Positions 26,169 through 38,400 of a stretch of 64,000 nucleotides of DNA are shown piece by piece. The notes under the pieces were generated by a model, which had not been told where the DNA came from, did not search any database, and saw only the letters and a program-made list of their open reading frames with translations. The first letter of the stretch is position 1; every line of letters starts with the position of its first letter. The position numbers were made by a program, and so were the translations under genes. Source of the stretch: Rhizobium skierniewicense (GTDB lineage: Bacteria; Pseudomonadota; Alphaproteobacteria; Rhizobiales; Rhizobiaceae); contig NZ_JACIDV010000002.1 of NCBI RefSeq assembly GCF_014196515.1, positions 124,001-188,000 of the forward strand, given 5' to 3'.

Positions 26169-27220
26169 CGGCACCCGCCAGAGTTCTTGTCGTTGACGAC
26201 TCACCGACGATGCGCGGCCTGATTTCGGCTGTCCTAAAAGCTGACCCCGATGTTGACGTGGTTGGCCAGGCAGGCAACGCCATGGAAGCGCGCGCGGCGA
26301 TCAAGGAACTCAACCCGGATGTTGTGACGCTGGATATCGAGATGCCGGAGATGAACGGCCTCGAGTTCCTGGAAAAGATCATGCGGCTTCGGCCTATGCC
26401 GGTCATCATGGTTTCGACGCTGACGCATCGCGGTGCCGGTGCCTCGCTGGCGGCGCTTGAAATCGGTGCGTTCGATTGTGTTGGAAAGCCTGCTCCGGGT
26501 GACAGCCGGCCGTTTGGCGATCTGGCTGAAAAGGTCAAGGCTGCCGCACGTTCGCAGCATCAGTCCTATCGCAATGTCGCAGTTGAAAGGGCTCCTGTTC
26601 CCCAGCCAATGGCCGTCAGCGATTATCGCGTTGGACGAAAGATTGTGGCGATCGGCTCATCGACCGGTGGTGTCGAAGCACTGATCGCTGTCTTGCAGAA
26701 ATTCCCGGCCAATTGCCCGCCCACCGTCATCACCCAGCACATGCCTTCGACGTTTACGAAAAGCTTTGCGGAGCGCCTTAATCGTTTATGCGCGCCGGTG
26801 GTCGAGGAGGCCACGGATGGTGCGCGTCTTCAAACGGGGAAAATATATCTTGCACCGGGCGGAGAGCGTCATTTGCAGGTCGTTAATCATTCCGCGCCAA
26901 GCTGCAGGCTTTTGGAAAAGGAACCTGTTAATGGGCACCGTCCATCCGTGGATGTTCTGTTCGATTCCGTGGCCGAACTCGCCGGACGCAACGCCGTTGG
27001 TGTCATCCTCACAGGGATGGGGCGTGACGGGGCTGCCGGACTGCTGAAAATGCGCCATGCCGGTGCCCGCACCGTTGGCCAGAACGAAAAAACCTGCGTC
27101 GTTTATGGCATGCCAAGGGTCGCCCACGAACTTGGTGCTGTCGAAACACAACTTCCGCTGAACGCCATCGGCGAAGAAATTTTAAAACTTACTGCCGCCC
27201 GAAAAGAAGGTTCCGACTAA
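26165..27220 (+). CDS. cheB: Chemotaxis receptor methylesterase/deamidase CheB
   Basis: Response regulator with a C-terminal methylesterase, 351 residues. The receiver (1-120) has the acid pocket VVDDSPTMR and the acceptor Asp in [13 protein letters not shown]. The effector has catalytic Ser in [13 protein letters not shown]-type sequence ([13 protein letters not shown]), His in [17 protein letters not shown] and Asp in [13 protein letters not shown]. It reverses CheR methylation and deamidates receptor Gln when phosphorylated by CheA. Start and stop both overlap neighbours (ATGA with cheR, TAATG with cheY2). Confidence 0.97.
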   Translation: MTAPARVLVVDDSPTMRGLISAVLKADPDVDVVGQAGNAMEARAAIKELNPDVVTLDIEMPEMNGLEFLEKIMRLRPMPVIMVSTLTHRGAGASLAALEIGAFDCVGKPAPGDSRPFGDLAEKVKAAARSQHQSYRNVAVERAPVPQPMAVSDYRVGRKIVAIGSSTGGVEALIAVLQKFPANCPPTVITQHMPSTFTKSFAERLNRLCAPVVEEATDGARLQTGKIYLAPGGERHLQVVNHSAPSCRLLEKEPVNGHRPSVDVLFDSVAELAGRNAVGVILTGMGRDGAAGLLKMRHAGARTVGQNEKTCVVYGMPRVAHELGAVETQLPLNAIGEEILKLTAARKEGSD

Positions 27221-27609
27221 TGTCTCTTGCAGAAAAAATCAAAGTTCTGATCGTTGACGATCAGGTTACCAGCCGCCTGCTCCTCAGTGATGCACTCACG
27301 CAGCTCGGTTTCAAGCAGATCACCTCTGCTGGTGACGGCGAACAGGGAATGAAGATCATGGAGCAGCAGCCCCATCATCTCGTCATTTCCGACTTCAACA
27401 TGCCGAAGATGGATGGTCTTGGCTTCTTGCAGGCGGTTCGCACGAACCCGACGACCAAGAAGGCAGCCTTCATCATCTTGACCGCGCAGGGTGACCGCGC
27501 GCTGGTTCAGAAGGCAGCGCAGCTGGGCGCCAACAACGTTCTGGCAAAGCCATTCTCCATTGACAAAATGAAGGCGGCAATCGAAGCCGTATTTGGATCG
27601 TTGAAATGA
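27220..27609 (+). CDS. cheY2: Chemotaxis response regulator CheY2
   Basis: Main output regulator, 129 residues. Acid pocket in [10 protein letters not shown], phospho-acceptor Asp58 ([13 protein letters not shown]; the S. meliloti CheY2 acceptor is also Asp58), Thr in IILTAQGD and Lys in [10 protein letters not shown]. In S. meliloti CheY2-P binds the motor and slows it, changing speed rather than direction. It overlaps cheB and cheD. Confidence 0.96.
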   Translation: MSLAEKIKVLIVDDQVTSRLLLSDALTQLGFKQITSAGDGEQGMKIMEQQPHHLVISDFNMPKMDGLGFLQAVRTNPTTKKAAFIILTAQGDRALVQKAAQLGANNVLAKPFSIDKMKAAIEAVFGSLK

Positions 27610-28151
27610 TCGAAACCGCAGCCAAGCGCGTACATATCATCCAAGGCGAGTATAAAATCGCCAACGATCCCGAAGTGGTTTTAACGACCATTCTCGGCTC
27701 GTGCGTGGCTGCATGTCTGAGAGACCCCGTTGCGGGCGTCGGCGGCATGAACCACTTTCTGCTGCCGGGAACGGGGGGCACCGGGGGCGGAGATGCAACC
27801 CGCTATGGGGTGCATCTCATGGAATTGCTGATCAACGGTCTGCTCAAGCAGGGCGCGCGCCGTGATCGGCTCGAGGCAAAGATTTTCGGCGGGGCGAAGA
27901 CCATTGCCAGCTTCTCGAATGTCGGCGAACAGAACGCTGCATTCGCGGTGCAATTTCTAAAAGATGAAGGCATTCGTCTTCTCGGGCAGTCGACCGGGGG
28001 AGACTCGGGCAGAAAAGTGGAGTTCTGGCCGGTGTCCGGTCGTGCCCGCCAGCATCCACTCAGCGGTGCCGAAACGCAGTCTACGGTTGCCCTCGAAAAG
28101 CGTCCAGCACCGGCTCCAAAGCCAGTCGCCAACGATATCGAGTTTTTCTAG
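27606..28151 (+). CDS. cheD: Chemoreceptor glutamine deamidase CheD
   Basis: Deamidates specific receptor glutamines. The product has 181 residues. It shows the CheD catalytic Cys in [14 protein letters not shown] and the His in [11 protein letters not shown], with [12 protein letters not shown] and [16 protein letters not shown], all typical. The start overlaps the cheY2 stop (ATGA). The C-terminal tail (residues 140-181) is Pro/Ala rich and ends in DIEFF. Confidence 0.96.
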   Translation: MIETAAKRVHIIQGEYKIANDPEVVLTTILGSCVAACLRDPVAGVGGMNHFLLPGTGGTGGGDATRYGVHLMELLINGLLKQGARRDRLEAKIFGGAKTIASFSNVGEQNAAFAVQFLKDEGIRLLGQSTGGDSGRKVEFWPVSGRARQHPLSGAETQSTVALEKRPAPAPKPVANDIEFF

Positions 28152-28257
28152 AACGGCTACAAAAGCGGGTTTGCTCAGTCGTTCTTCATCTTGTTTCAGC
28201 ATCGGGTCGACGCCAGCTTGGCAACATCGATCCGGCGCTCTGGTCACGGAGTCATTT

Positions 28258-28641
28258 ATGCAGATCGCCGAGCAAGCGCAGTTGTCCCCATTCGAAGAAG
28301 CACTTCCCGATGTCTTGATGCGGGTCGTTTCGGAGCTTCACGATGTGGCGTACCTGATCGAGAGAATAGAACCGCAATTGCTCGAGGCGACCGATGGTGC
28401 CGTCACCGTGGAAGGCATGCGCCTTTTCCAGGGTATAGACCTTGCTGTCCAAAAGACCCGCGGTCTCGCCGAATTCATCGATACGATTACGGGTTCCATC
28501 CCGCTCGATTGGGCCGTCGATGTCTCGACTGCGCTCAGCCTCGTCAAGCTGGCTGAAATGCAAAAGGCGCTGGGTGCAGGCTTGCGTCATGGCCATTCGC
28601 AACCGCTCGACAAGGTTTCCGGTGATTGCGATTTGTTCTAG
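28258..28641 (+). CDS. cheT: CheT, conserved last gene of the rhizobial che operon
   Basis: Small protein of 127 residues from the ATG at 28258; an upstream-extended frame to 27964 lies within cheD and is not used. It is all-helical in appearance. It carries the sequence GIDLAVQKT, which contains D-x-x-x-Q, the catalytic pattern of CheZ/CheX-type CheY phosphatases; a phosphatase role is therefore plausible. In S. meliloti the gene in this place is called cheT. It is the last che gene; there are 106 bases after cheD, without a clear terminator after it. In related rhizobia fliF follows here, but in this window an 11-kb insert comes first. Confidence 0.75.
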   Translation: MQIAEQAQLSPFEEALPDVLMRVVSELHDVAYLIERIEPQLLEATDGAVTVEGMRLFQGIDLAVQKTRGLAEFIDTITGSIPLDWAVDVSTALSLVKLAEMQKALGAGLRHGHSQPLDKVSGDCDLF

Positions 28642-28857
28642 AATCAGTTTTTTGAAGCTCAAGGTGGCGGTGCAATCCTGTATCGTCACCGGTTATCGAA
28701 CACTGAAAAATTGATTTCCTATTATTTATGAGGCAATGAAGCATCATTTTTGTGCACGTAAAGCGCGGCACAAGCTTCGAAGTATTAATCTGCAATCCGA
28801 TTTCCATAGACAATGGTACATGTGGCGAACAGCACGCCATATTCGGGGTTCAGATTG

Positions 28858-30909
28858 ATGAATAGTGTAACAAACGGCAATGTCTCCAGTTCGCTTTTCC
28901 CGAATGTGCTTGAGCTTGCGAAGACCCAGCGTCTGTCTTTGATGGACCTCTTCAAATTTGCCGAAACCTTCAGTGCAGAAGGCCGACGAGCCGAGGCGGT
29001 CGAGCTTTACAAGACCTGGCTTGCCTTCAACGAGTCCCAGCCGGGACAGCAGATGGTATACTTCAACTATTCTGTCACCCTGCGCCAACTCAACGACCTG
29101 CCTGGATCGATCAACGCCATGCGTGCCGCGCTGAAAGTCGATCCCATGTTTGGTCCTGCTCACATCAACCTGGGGCGGGCCTATGAAGACGCCGGCGCAG
29201 CCCCACAGGCCATCCAGCAGTGGAAGAGTTTTGTCGAGAGCACGGACGAAAGCACCGCCGACCGTGTGTCCTACCGGTTCATGGCGTTGCAGCACATTGG
29301 CCGCGTGATGGAAAATGCCGGTTTGCTGGATGAGGCTGAGGCTGTGATGTGGCAGGCCATGGAGTTGCGGCCGGACAAGCCAGAAACCGGCCAGCACTGG
29401 AGCGCCATTCGTCAGCGCCAGTGCAAATGGCCGATCCTCATCCCGTCGAACCATATCACCATGCGTCAGATGGTGGATGCCATGTCACCGCTGACATTGG
29501 GCTGCTATTCCGACGACCCGATGTTCCAATTGGCCCGTGCGTATGTCTACAACAAGGGTTTCGTCGGCCGCCTTGATATCAAGGATTTTCCACGCAGCCA
29601 GGTCAAACAGAAGACCGGCACAGGGCAACGCCTGCGCATCGGTTACGTCTCGTCCGACCTTCGCGACCATGCGGTCGGCTTTGCTTTGCGCGAGGTTTTG
29701 GAATGTCACGACAAGGCAAGTGTCGAGATCCATGCCTATTACTGTGGCGAGCCAGTTGCCAAGGACGAAACACAGACACGCATGAAGGCAGCGGTCGACA
29801 CCTGGCATGACATCGGCACGCTGACAGATGAAGCCGCCGCGCGACAGATCGCCAAGGACGAGATCGACATTCTGATCGACGTCAACGGTTACACGAAACA
29901 TGCCCGCACGAAAATTTTCGCTTATCGTCCCGCACCTGTCATCGTCAATTTCTGCGGTTATCCCGGCTCGATGGGCAGTCCGTTCCACCAGTATATGATT
30001 GCAGATGCCCAAATCGTGCCCGTCGAAAGCGAGATTTACTACTCGGAGAAAGTTCTGCGCATTGCCTGCAATCAACCGATCGATCGCAAGCGCACGATCG
30101 CCGAGAAGCCGACGCGAGCGAGCGTAGGGCTGCCGGAAGATGCCTTCGTATTTGCTTGCTTCAATGGCATGCAAAAGATCACCTCTGGCACGTTTGACCA
30201 GTGGATGAAAATCCTTACTGCCACGCCTGACAGCATTTTGTGGCTGTTGAGCGGTAACGAAAAAGCCGATCAACGACTACGAGAATTGGCGCAGGCCGCG
30301 GGCATCGCGTCTGAGCGGATCATCTTCGCGCCCAAGGCTGGCAATGCACAGCATCTGGCGCGCATCGCCGTGGCGGATCTGTTTCTCGACACTTTCCCTT
30401 ATGGTGCGCACTCGACGGCCGGTGACGCATTGACGGTCGGGCTTCCCGTGCTGACGTTCCCTGGCAAGAGCTTCGCCGCGCGCTTCTGCAGCAGCGTTGT
30501 GGCTGCAACCGGCGTGCCGGAACTGATCTGCACGGGCCCGGAAGACTATGTCGACAAGGCGATTGCCTATGCCAAAAAACCTACGACCTTGAAGCAAGTG
30601 AGAGACAAGCTGCAAGCCAATCGTGAAACGAGCGCGCTGCGCGACATTCCCGGATTGGCCCGCCGTCTGGAAGAGCTGTTTTGGCAGATGCAAGGCGAAG
30701 CGGAGCGTGGCCAGGCCCCGGTTCCCGATTTGCGAAACCTCGATGTCTACTACGAAATCGGGACCGAACTTGTTCTGGAAAACCTGGAATTTGTTGATGA
30801 GCAGACTTACCGCAACCGATATCTGGAAAAGCTGAGGGAGTGGAATGCCTTCGCTGCCATCCCCCATGACATCAGGCTGTGGACCGGTAACGGAAGCAAC
30901 GACGCATAG
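28858..30909 (+). CDS. TPR-containing GT41 (OGT/SPINDLY-like) glycosyltransferase
   Basis: Cytoplasmic O-glycosyltransferase of family GT41. The ATG at 28858 with GGGG upstream gives 683 residues; the frame is open from 28813. TPR repeats (about 40-185) include MRAALKVDPMFGPAHINLGR and EAVMWQAMELRPDKPE. The catalytic part has IGYVSSDLRDHAVGFALRE (His271 matches the conserved OGT His), DILIDVNGYTKHARTKIF, VNFCGYPGSMGSPFH, ACFNGMQKITSGTFDQW, and LFLDTFPYGAHSTAGDAL with LTVGLPVLTFPG. It would add a sugar to Ser/Thr of a protein. Caulobacter FlmG, of the same TPR+GT41 build, glycosylates flagellin. Here the next genes are a UDP-galactopyranose mutase and a Ser/Thr-rich repeat giant, which may be its target (inference). 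Confidence 0.85.
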   Translation: MNSVTNGNVSSSLFPNVLELAKTQRLSLMDLFKFAETFSAEGRRAEAVELYKTWLAFNESQPGQQMVYFNYSVTLRQLNDLPGSINAMRAALKVDPMFGPAHINLGRAYEDAGAAPQAIQQWKSFVESTDESTADRVSYRFMALQHIGRVMENAGLLDEAEAVMWQAMELRPDKPETGQHWSAIRQRQCKWPILIPSNHITMRQMVDAMSPLTLGCYSDDPMFQLARAYVYNKGFVGRLDIKDFPRSQVKQKTGTGQRLRIGYVSSDLRDHAVGFALREVLECHDKASVEIHAYYCGEPVAKDETQTRMKAAVDTWHDIGTLTDEAAARQIAKDEIDILIDVNGYTKHARTKIFAYRPAPVIVNFCGYPGSMGSPFHQYMIADAQIVPVESEIYYSEKVLRIACNQPIDRKRTIAEKPTRASVGLPEDAFVFACFNGMQKITSGTFDQWMKILTATPDSILWLLSGNEKADQRLRELAQAAGIASERIIFAPKAGNAQHLARIAVADLFLDTFPYGAHSTAGDALTVGLPVLTFPGKSFAARFCSSVVAATGVPELICTGPEDYVDKAIAYAKKPTTLKQVRDKLQANRETSALRDIPGLARRLEELFWQMQGEAERGQAPVPDLRNLDVYYEIGTELVLENLEFVDEQTYRNRYLEKLREWNAFAAIPHDIRLWTGNGSNDA

Positions 30910-31007
30910 GCGTTCCGATTAAACCGGTTTCCCGGCAACGTCCCCAACATCTTTCGATCCGCGCGCTGTTTCGTTTCTTGCGCGCTCGCGATCGATACAT
31001 CCAATAA

Positions 31008-32177
<1,170 letters not shown>

Positions 32178-32410
32178 GCTGACTGCGCGCAAGCCCCGAT
32201 TTTTAGATCGAGAAACCTGACAGCCTCGCGCAAGCAACCAAACCTAGAATTGTTACAGCTGGATTTATGCCTTGGCCGTTGGCCCGGGCAACGTTCTGCA
32301 CGACAGGGGCTGGGCAGGGTTATTTTCTTCGTGCTGTTCAGGCATTCGTCCGGAGGCGTTGCGGCTTCCGAATTGTCTTCGATATTTGAACTCGCGATCA
32401 AGGCCTGCAC

Positions 32411-35400
32411 ATGACGTCGATCATACCTTCTTTAACGCCCAGCCTGATTTCGAAGCTATCGACGGCCACAGTTGCCAGCTGGTCCACGGAAGACGTCGCA
32501 TCCCTCACGACCGAACAGGTGTCTGCCATGTCTTCGCGGCAGATCGGCGCATTTTCGTCCATACAGATATCGGCGATCGAGACGGAAGATCTGCAAACGA
32601 TGTCACGGATACAGCTGAGTGGCATTTCCGAGAGCGGGATGGTGGGGCTGACCCTTGACCAGCTTGCGGTTCTCAACAAAGCCTCCATCGAAAGCTTCAG
32701 CCAGAAGCAGGTCGCTGCGTTGACCACGCAACAGTTGGCCGACATGAACGATGTTACCATCGAAGCACTCACACCATCGCAGATCGCAGCTCTGAGTTCC
32801 GAGCAACTGGCAGCGATTGACCCGGAGGACTTCAAGGAGTTCTCCACCGCAGATATAGCTGCCATCTCCAGCAAAGCCATGCCGGGCTTGAGCCATAAGG
32901 TCATTCCGTTTTTAAGCACGGCTCAAATTGCTGCGATTTCTGCAACTGCCATGCCCGGGGTGACGACGGAAGCCTTCAGTTCCTTTTCCGATGTGCAGCT
33001 TGCCGCCATCAACAGCCAGGCAATTGCAAAGCTGACGAGCGAGCAGCTTACGAGCCTCGTCTCCGTCGAATTCGCATATTTTACGCCCGATCAGGCGTCT
33101 GCCCTGAAGGCCAACCAGATTTCCGCACTCGAGCAGGGAGATGTCTCCAACTTCACGGTAGCTGCTGTCGGCGCATTCAGCACGGCTGTGATCGCGAGCC
33201 TTTCTACCGGCCAGATTGCGGAATTATCCTCGACGCAGCTTGCGAACTTGAACGTCCGCCAGATCGGTGCGCTGACCTCATCTCAAGTGGCAGTCGTTAC
33301 GGCCGTTGACATCGAAGCTCTGACGCCGACGCAGATCGCGGCACTTTCGACGAAAACAATCACGGGTCTGACCACAGAGCAAATCGGTGCGCTTTCCACC
33401 GCGCAGGTGGAGGCCTTTACCCCGGCTCAGGTCAAAGCACTCAGTTCGACCCAGGTCGCAACGCTCGATAAAGATCAGATGGCGACCTTTTCAACAGGCG
33501 ACATAGCTGCGATCACGAGTGCAGCTGCTGTGGGCTTGAAGACGGAGATCGTTTCGTCTTTGAGTTCCCAGCAGGTGGCGGCAATCAGTGCCAGCACGTT
33601 CGCGAAGCTCACGACCGATCAGATATTGGCGCTGACATCAAGCCAGCCGGGCGCTTTGACATCGACCCAACTGGCCGCACTGACATCCATTCAGGCGGCA
33701 GTTCTGTCTAAGGATGACATTGACAAGTTTGAACCCTCAGCGCTCGCAGCCTTATCCAGCAAAGCGGTTCCAGGCCTCGATGTATCCGTCATTGCCGAGT
33801 TCACGGCCAATCAGATCGCCGCTCTGTCGACCGGTGCGATTGCCAAACTGACCACAACGCAGGTTGCCGCACTGTCTGCCGATCAGGTCGAGGCTCTGAC
33901 TGCGGCTCAGGTCAAAGTGCTGACCTCGTCCCAGATCGCGGCTCTCGGCGCCGACGAGATCAAGACATTCTCGACGGATGATATCGCCGCCCTCTCGACC
34001 AAAAGTATTGCGGGCTTGAGCGCCGACGCATTGAAGGGCCTGACGGAAGAGCAGGTCGCAGCCTTCAGTTCTGCTGCTGTTGCTGCCTTGTCGACTGAAC
34101 AGTTTGGTGCGTTTACAAGCGTTCAGTTGGAGGGGTTGACGGTAACCCAACTGAGCGCGCTCAAACCGGCACACGTCAAATTGCTGTCCGCAGAAACAGT
34201 CGCCTCACTTGACAATGAGGGTATCGCAGCTCTGAATACCGCAGCGATTGCTGCCTTGTCGACGGCGCAGATTGCCGCGATGACGACGGCTCAGGTTGAA
34301 GCCTTGTCGCCGAACCAAGTCAAAGCTTTAAGTTCATCGCAACTCGGCGCGCTCGAAACGGACCAAATTACTACGTTTTCGACAGCGGATATCGCCGCGA
34401 TCGGCTCCAAGGCCATCCAGGGCTTGAGCACCGCCGTCGTCGCTGCGCTGACCTCCATGCAAGTGGCCGCGTTGAGCACGGTTTCCGTTGCCGCGCTGAC
34501 CACAGATCAGATCGATGCTCTACCAGCCGACATGTTCACGTATCTCTCAAACATACAGGTCGGCGCGCTCACGTCTGCGCAAGTGGGTGTGCTGGATGCC
34601 TCTGATCTTGCAAAGATTTCCATCCCGGCTTTAAGCGGGACGGCCATCCCGGGTCTTTCTACGGCGGTTCTTGCCTCGCTCAAGCCAACGGAAATTGCGG
34701 CTTTGAGCACCAATGCCGTCTCGAAATTGACGAAGGATCAGATCGTCGCCTTGACGGCCACTCAGGTCGCGGCATTGACGACAGGCCAGACCAGAGCCCT
34801 CAGTACCACGCAAGTTGCAGCCCTTCCTTTAACGTCTCTCGCTGCGTTGAGCACGGCGCAGATATCCACGATGTTGCCAAAGACGTTGGCCGCGTTGACT
34901 GCGGAACAGATAACGGCTCTCTCGAGTGAGCAGATGAAAGCCTTGTCGTCGTCGCAAGTTGCGGCGCTGACATCGAACCAGATCAAAGGGTTTGAGGCCG
35001 AAGACATCAAGGCACTTTCGACGGCGGCTGTCGCGACCTTAAGCGCAAGCGGTGTCAGCGGCTTATCGAAAGACCTGATCGAGGCACTGTCAGCGGACCA
35101 GATTGCTGCGTTAAGCGTTGGCTCCGTCGGGTCCATGACGTCAGATCAGATTTCAGCGCTCTCGACCTTGCAGGTAGATGCCTTCACCACGCGTCAGCTC
35201 GCTGCGATGAAATCGGCACAGACTGCGGGATTTGGGCCTGAGGATATTGCGACATTTTCGACAGCAGACATCGCCGCTCTCACCGCAAGGGGTATTGCCG
35301 GCTTCAGCACGACTGCGATAAAGGCGCTGACAACAGAACAGATAGGGGCATTTTCGACGTCCGCCGTGGCAAGTTTGACGGTTGACCAGATTGATATGCT

Positions 35401-38400
35401 CGACACAGCTCAGTTCGCGGCGCTGGCGACGGCGCAGATTGGGGCGCTCACATCCGGCCAGATTGCTGCGCTGGATGCGGCAAATCTGCAATCGCTGGCT
35501 ACCGATAAACTTGCAGCGCTTCAACCTGCCACGATCAAAAATCTGACCGACGCTCAAGTGGCTGCGTTGACAACCCTCCAGATCGCCAGCCTTTCCACAG
35601 CCCAGGTGCGTGAATTGGGCGCCACCCAGATCGCCGCAATGAGCACGGACAAGATTGCGGCTCTGTCTGCCGACAAGATCGCAGCTATTGGTACCGCGGG
35701 TATTTCCGGCCTGTCCAGCAAGCAGATTGCGGCGTTGACGCCATTGCAGGCAGAGGCGCTGACAACCATACAAATATCGGTCATGGTCGGCGATCAGATC
35801 GACGCGTTTGGAAAAGACGCCATCGCCAAATTCTCCACTGACGATATGGCGGCCATCAAGTCCGATGCCATTTCCGGGCTATCGACGGCCGTTCTGGCGT
35901 CGTTGACGACAGCGCAAATTGCGGCACTGAACCCCTCCAGCGTCCCGGCGCTGACAACCCGTCAGGTCGCAGTGCTCGACAGCACACAAATTCCCGCATT
36001 GACCACAAAACAGGTCTCATCGCTGACCGCGGGCCAGATTGCCGTTCTCAACCCAGATGACGTCGCAAAATTCACGACATCACAGATTGCGGCTTTGAGT
36101 ACCCTTGGTGTTTCCGGGCTGACCCCGGCCCAGCTTGCAAAGTTTACAACGCTACAGGCCGAAGCGTTGACCGCTTTCCAGGTCGGGGCTTTGTCTTCTG
36201 CACAGATCGGCGCTTTGGGAAAAGATGGCATAGCGCAATTTTCGAACGCTGATATTGGCGCCATCAATCCGGCCATTATTGCGACCCTACCGACAGATAC
36301 CATCAAGGGTCTGACGCCGATTCAGCTCGCATCTTTGAGCAGCAGCGCTGTCGCAAGCCTGACGACCGGTCAGATCGGTGCTTTGAGCACCGGGCAGATC
36401 GATGCATTGTCAACGAAACAGATTTCCGCAATGACGTCACAGCAAATCGGGGCGCTGAGCAGCGACCATCTGACGTCGATGTCCACCGCATCCATCGCAT
36501 CGATCAGCTCTGCTGCGATTTCCGGATTGTCGACTGAGACGATTGCAGCGTTGACGACTTTCCAACTGGGCGCCATCAGCACGGCTGGTATATCAGGCTT
36601 GACGACCAAACAGGTCGCAGCCTTGAGTACCGGCCAGGTCGGCTGGCTGTCGAGCACGCAGGTTTCTGCCTTGTCTTCGAGACAGGTGGCATCCCTCAAC
36701 TCCGATCAGATCAAAGTGTTGACCACGCTTCAGATAACGGCCTTGAGTTCAGACGGCGTCACGGGTCTTTCGACCACGCAGATCGCCACTTTTACCACGC
36801 TTCAGGCGGAAGCGCTCACAACCGGGCAGGTTGCTGTGCTAAGCTCTGCGCAGGTTGGAGCGTTTGACGTCGACGATCTCAAGGTCTTTTCGACCAGAGA
36901 TATTCTGGCGCTTTCCAGCGGCGCGGTCGCGGGCCTGTCCACCGACATGCTGCCTTTGCTACCTGCTGAGACCATCGCCGCATTATCCTCGTCGGCCATG
37001 GCGGGTCTCTCCACAGCCCAGATTGCATCTTTGACATTGACACAATTTGGAGCGCTGACCACGTCGCAGATTGGCGCACTCGGTTCAAAGCAGATCGCAG
37101 CCCTTGGAACCGCCGGTGTCGGTGCGCTGTCCACGGCCCAGATTGCTGCACTCAGCACGATGGGCGTGCCCGGCCTTTCCCCAGCCCAGGTCGGCGCGCT
37201 TTCCACAGATCAGATCGAAGCGCTCAATACAGCGCAGGTCGCCGTCCTTACCTCGTCGCAAGTCGCAGCGCTTGACGCCGCCGACATTGGCGTGTTTTCG
37301 ACCGCTGAACTCGCAGTCCTGAGCTCAAGCGCTATTCTTGGATTATCCTCCGCGACGCTTGCCGGTCTTTCCCCAGAGCGCATCGCCGTGCTTGGAGCGG
37401 GCAGTGTTCCTGGCCTGTCCACGGGACAAATCGGGTCGCTGACGAGCGTGCAGATCGGTGCCTTGACGACGGTGCAGATTGCATCACTTGGCTCCAAGCA
37501 GATCGCAGCCTTGGGCACGGTCGGTGCCAGCGCGCTATCCACAGGCCAGATCGCAGCCTTGAGCACCGCTGGCATAGCCGGTCTCACCACAGACCAGATT
37601 GCGGCTCTGTCGACGGGGCAGATCGAAGCCTTCAACACGACGCAGGTTGCGGTGCTGACCTCTGCGCAGGTTGGCGCCTTGGGCGGGGACGACTTCAGCG
37701 CGTTTTCGACTGCCGAGCTTGCAGCTCTGTCTTCGGGTGCGATTGCTGGTCTCACGACCACGACACTTGCCGGACTTCCAACGGAGCGCATCGCTGTTCT
37801 CGGAACGGCCAGCATTGCTGGTCTCTCGACCGCGCAGATTGCGGCTTTGAAACCAGCGCAGCTGGAAGCCTTGACGACGGCGCAAGTGGCAGCCCTTGGC
37901 TCCAAACAGGTGGCTGCCCTGGGAAGCACGGGCGCGGCAGTCTTGTCGTCTGCGCAGATCATGGCCATGAGCACAGCCGCCATCGCAGGCCTGTCAACTG
38001 GCCAGATCACGGCCTTTTCCACGGAGCAGGTGGAGGCACTGACACCTGTACAGGTTGCCGCTCTCAACTCCATGCAGCTTTCTGCCTTTGATGTGGACGA
38101 TATTGCTGCACTGTCTACCGATGATCTGGCGGCGCTACCAGCGCATGTGATCCAAGGCTTATCCACCTCGGCGCTGGCCGCCATGCCAACGGAACGGATT
38201 GCAGCCCTCGGCACCGCTGGTATTTCCGGCCTCACAACCGGGCAGATCGCATCCTTGAGTGTCGATCAGGTGGAAGCCTTCACGCCTGTTCAGGTGGCGG
38301 CGCTGGGATCGAAACAGCTGGCGGCCCTCGGTACGGACGATCTTCTGACATTCTCGACGGCCGATATCGCGGCCATCAGCGCCGCCGCCATCAGTGGCCT

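Noticed and set aside
37210-38235. 341-residue open frame on the minus strand within the repeat gene
   Set aside because: A by-product of the 24-bp repeat, which lacks stops in several frames; the plus-strand frame runs over the whole 7.1 kb.
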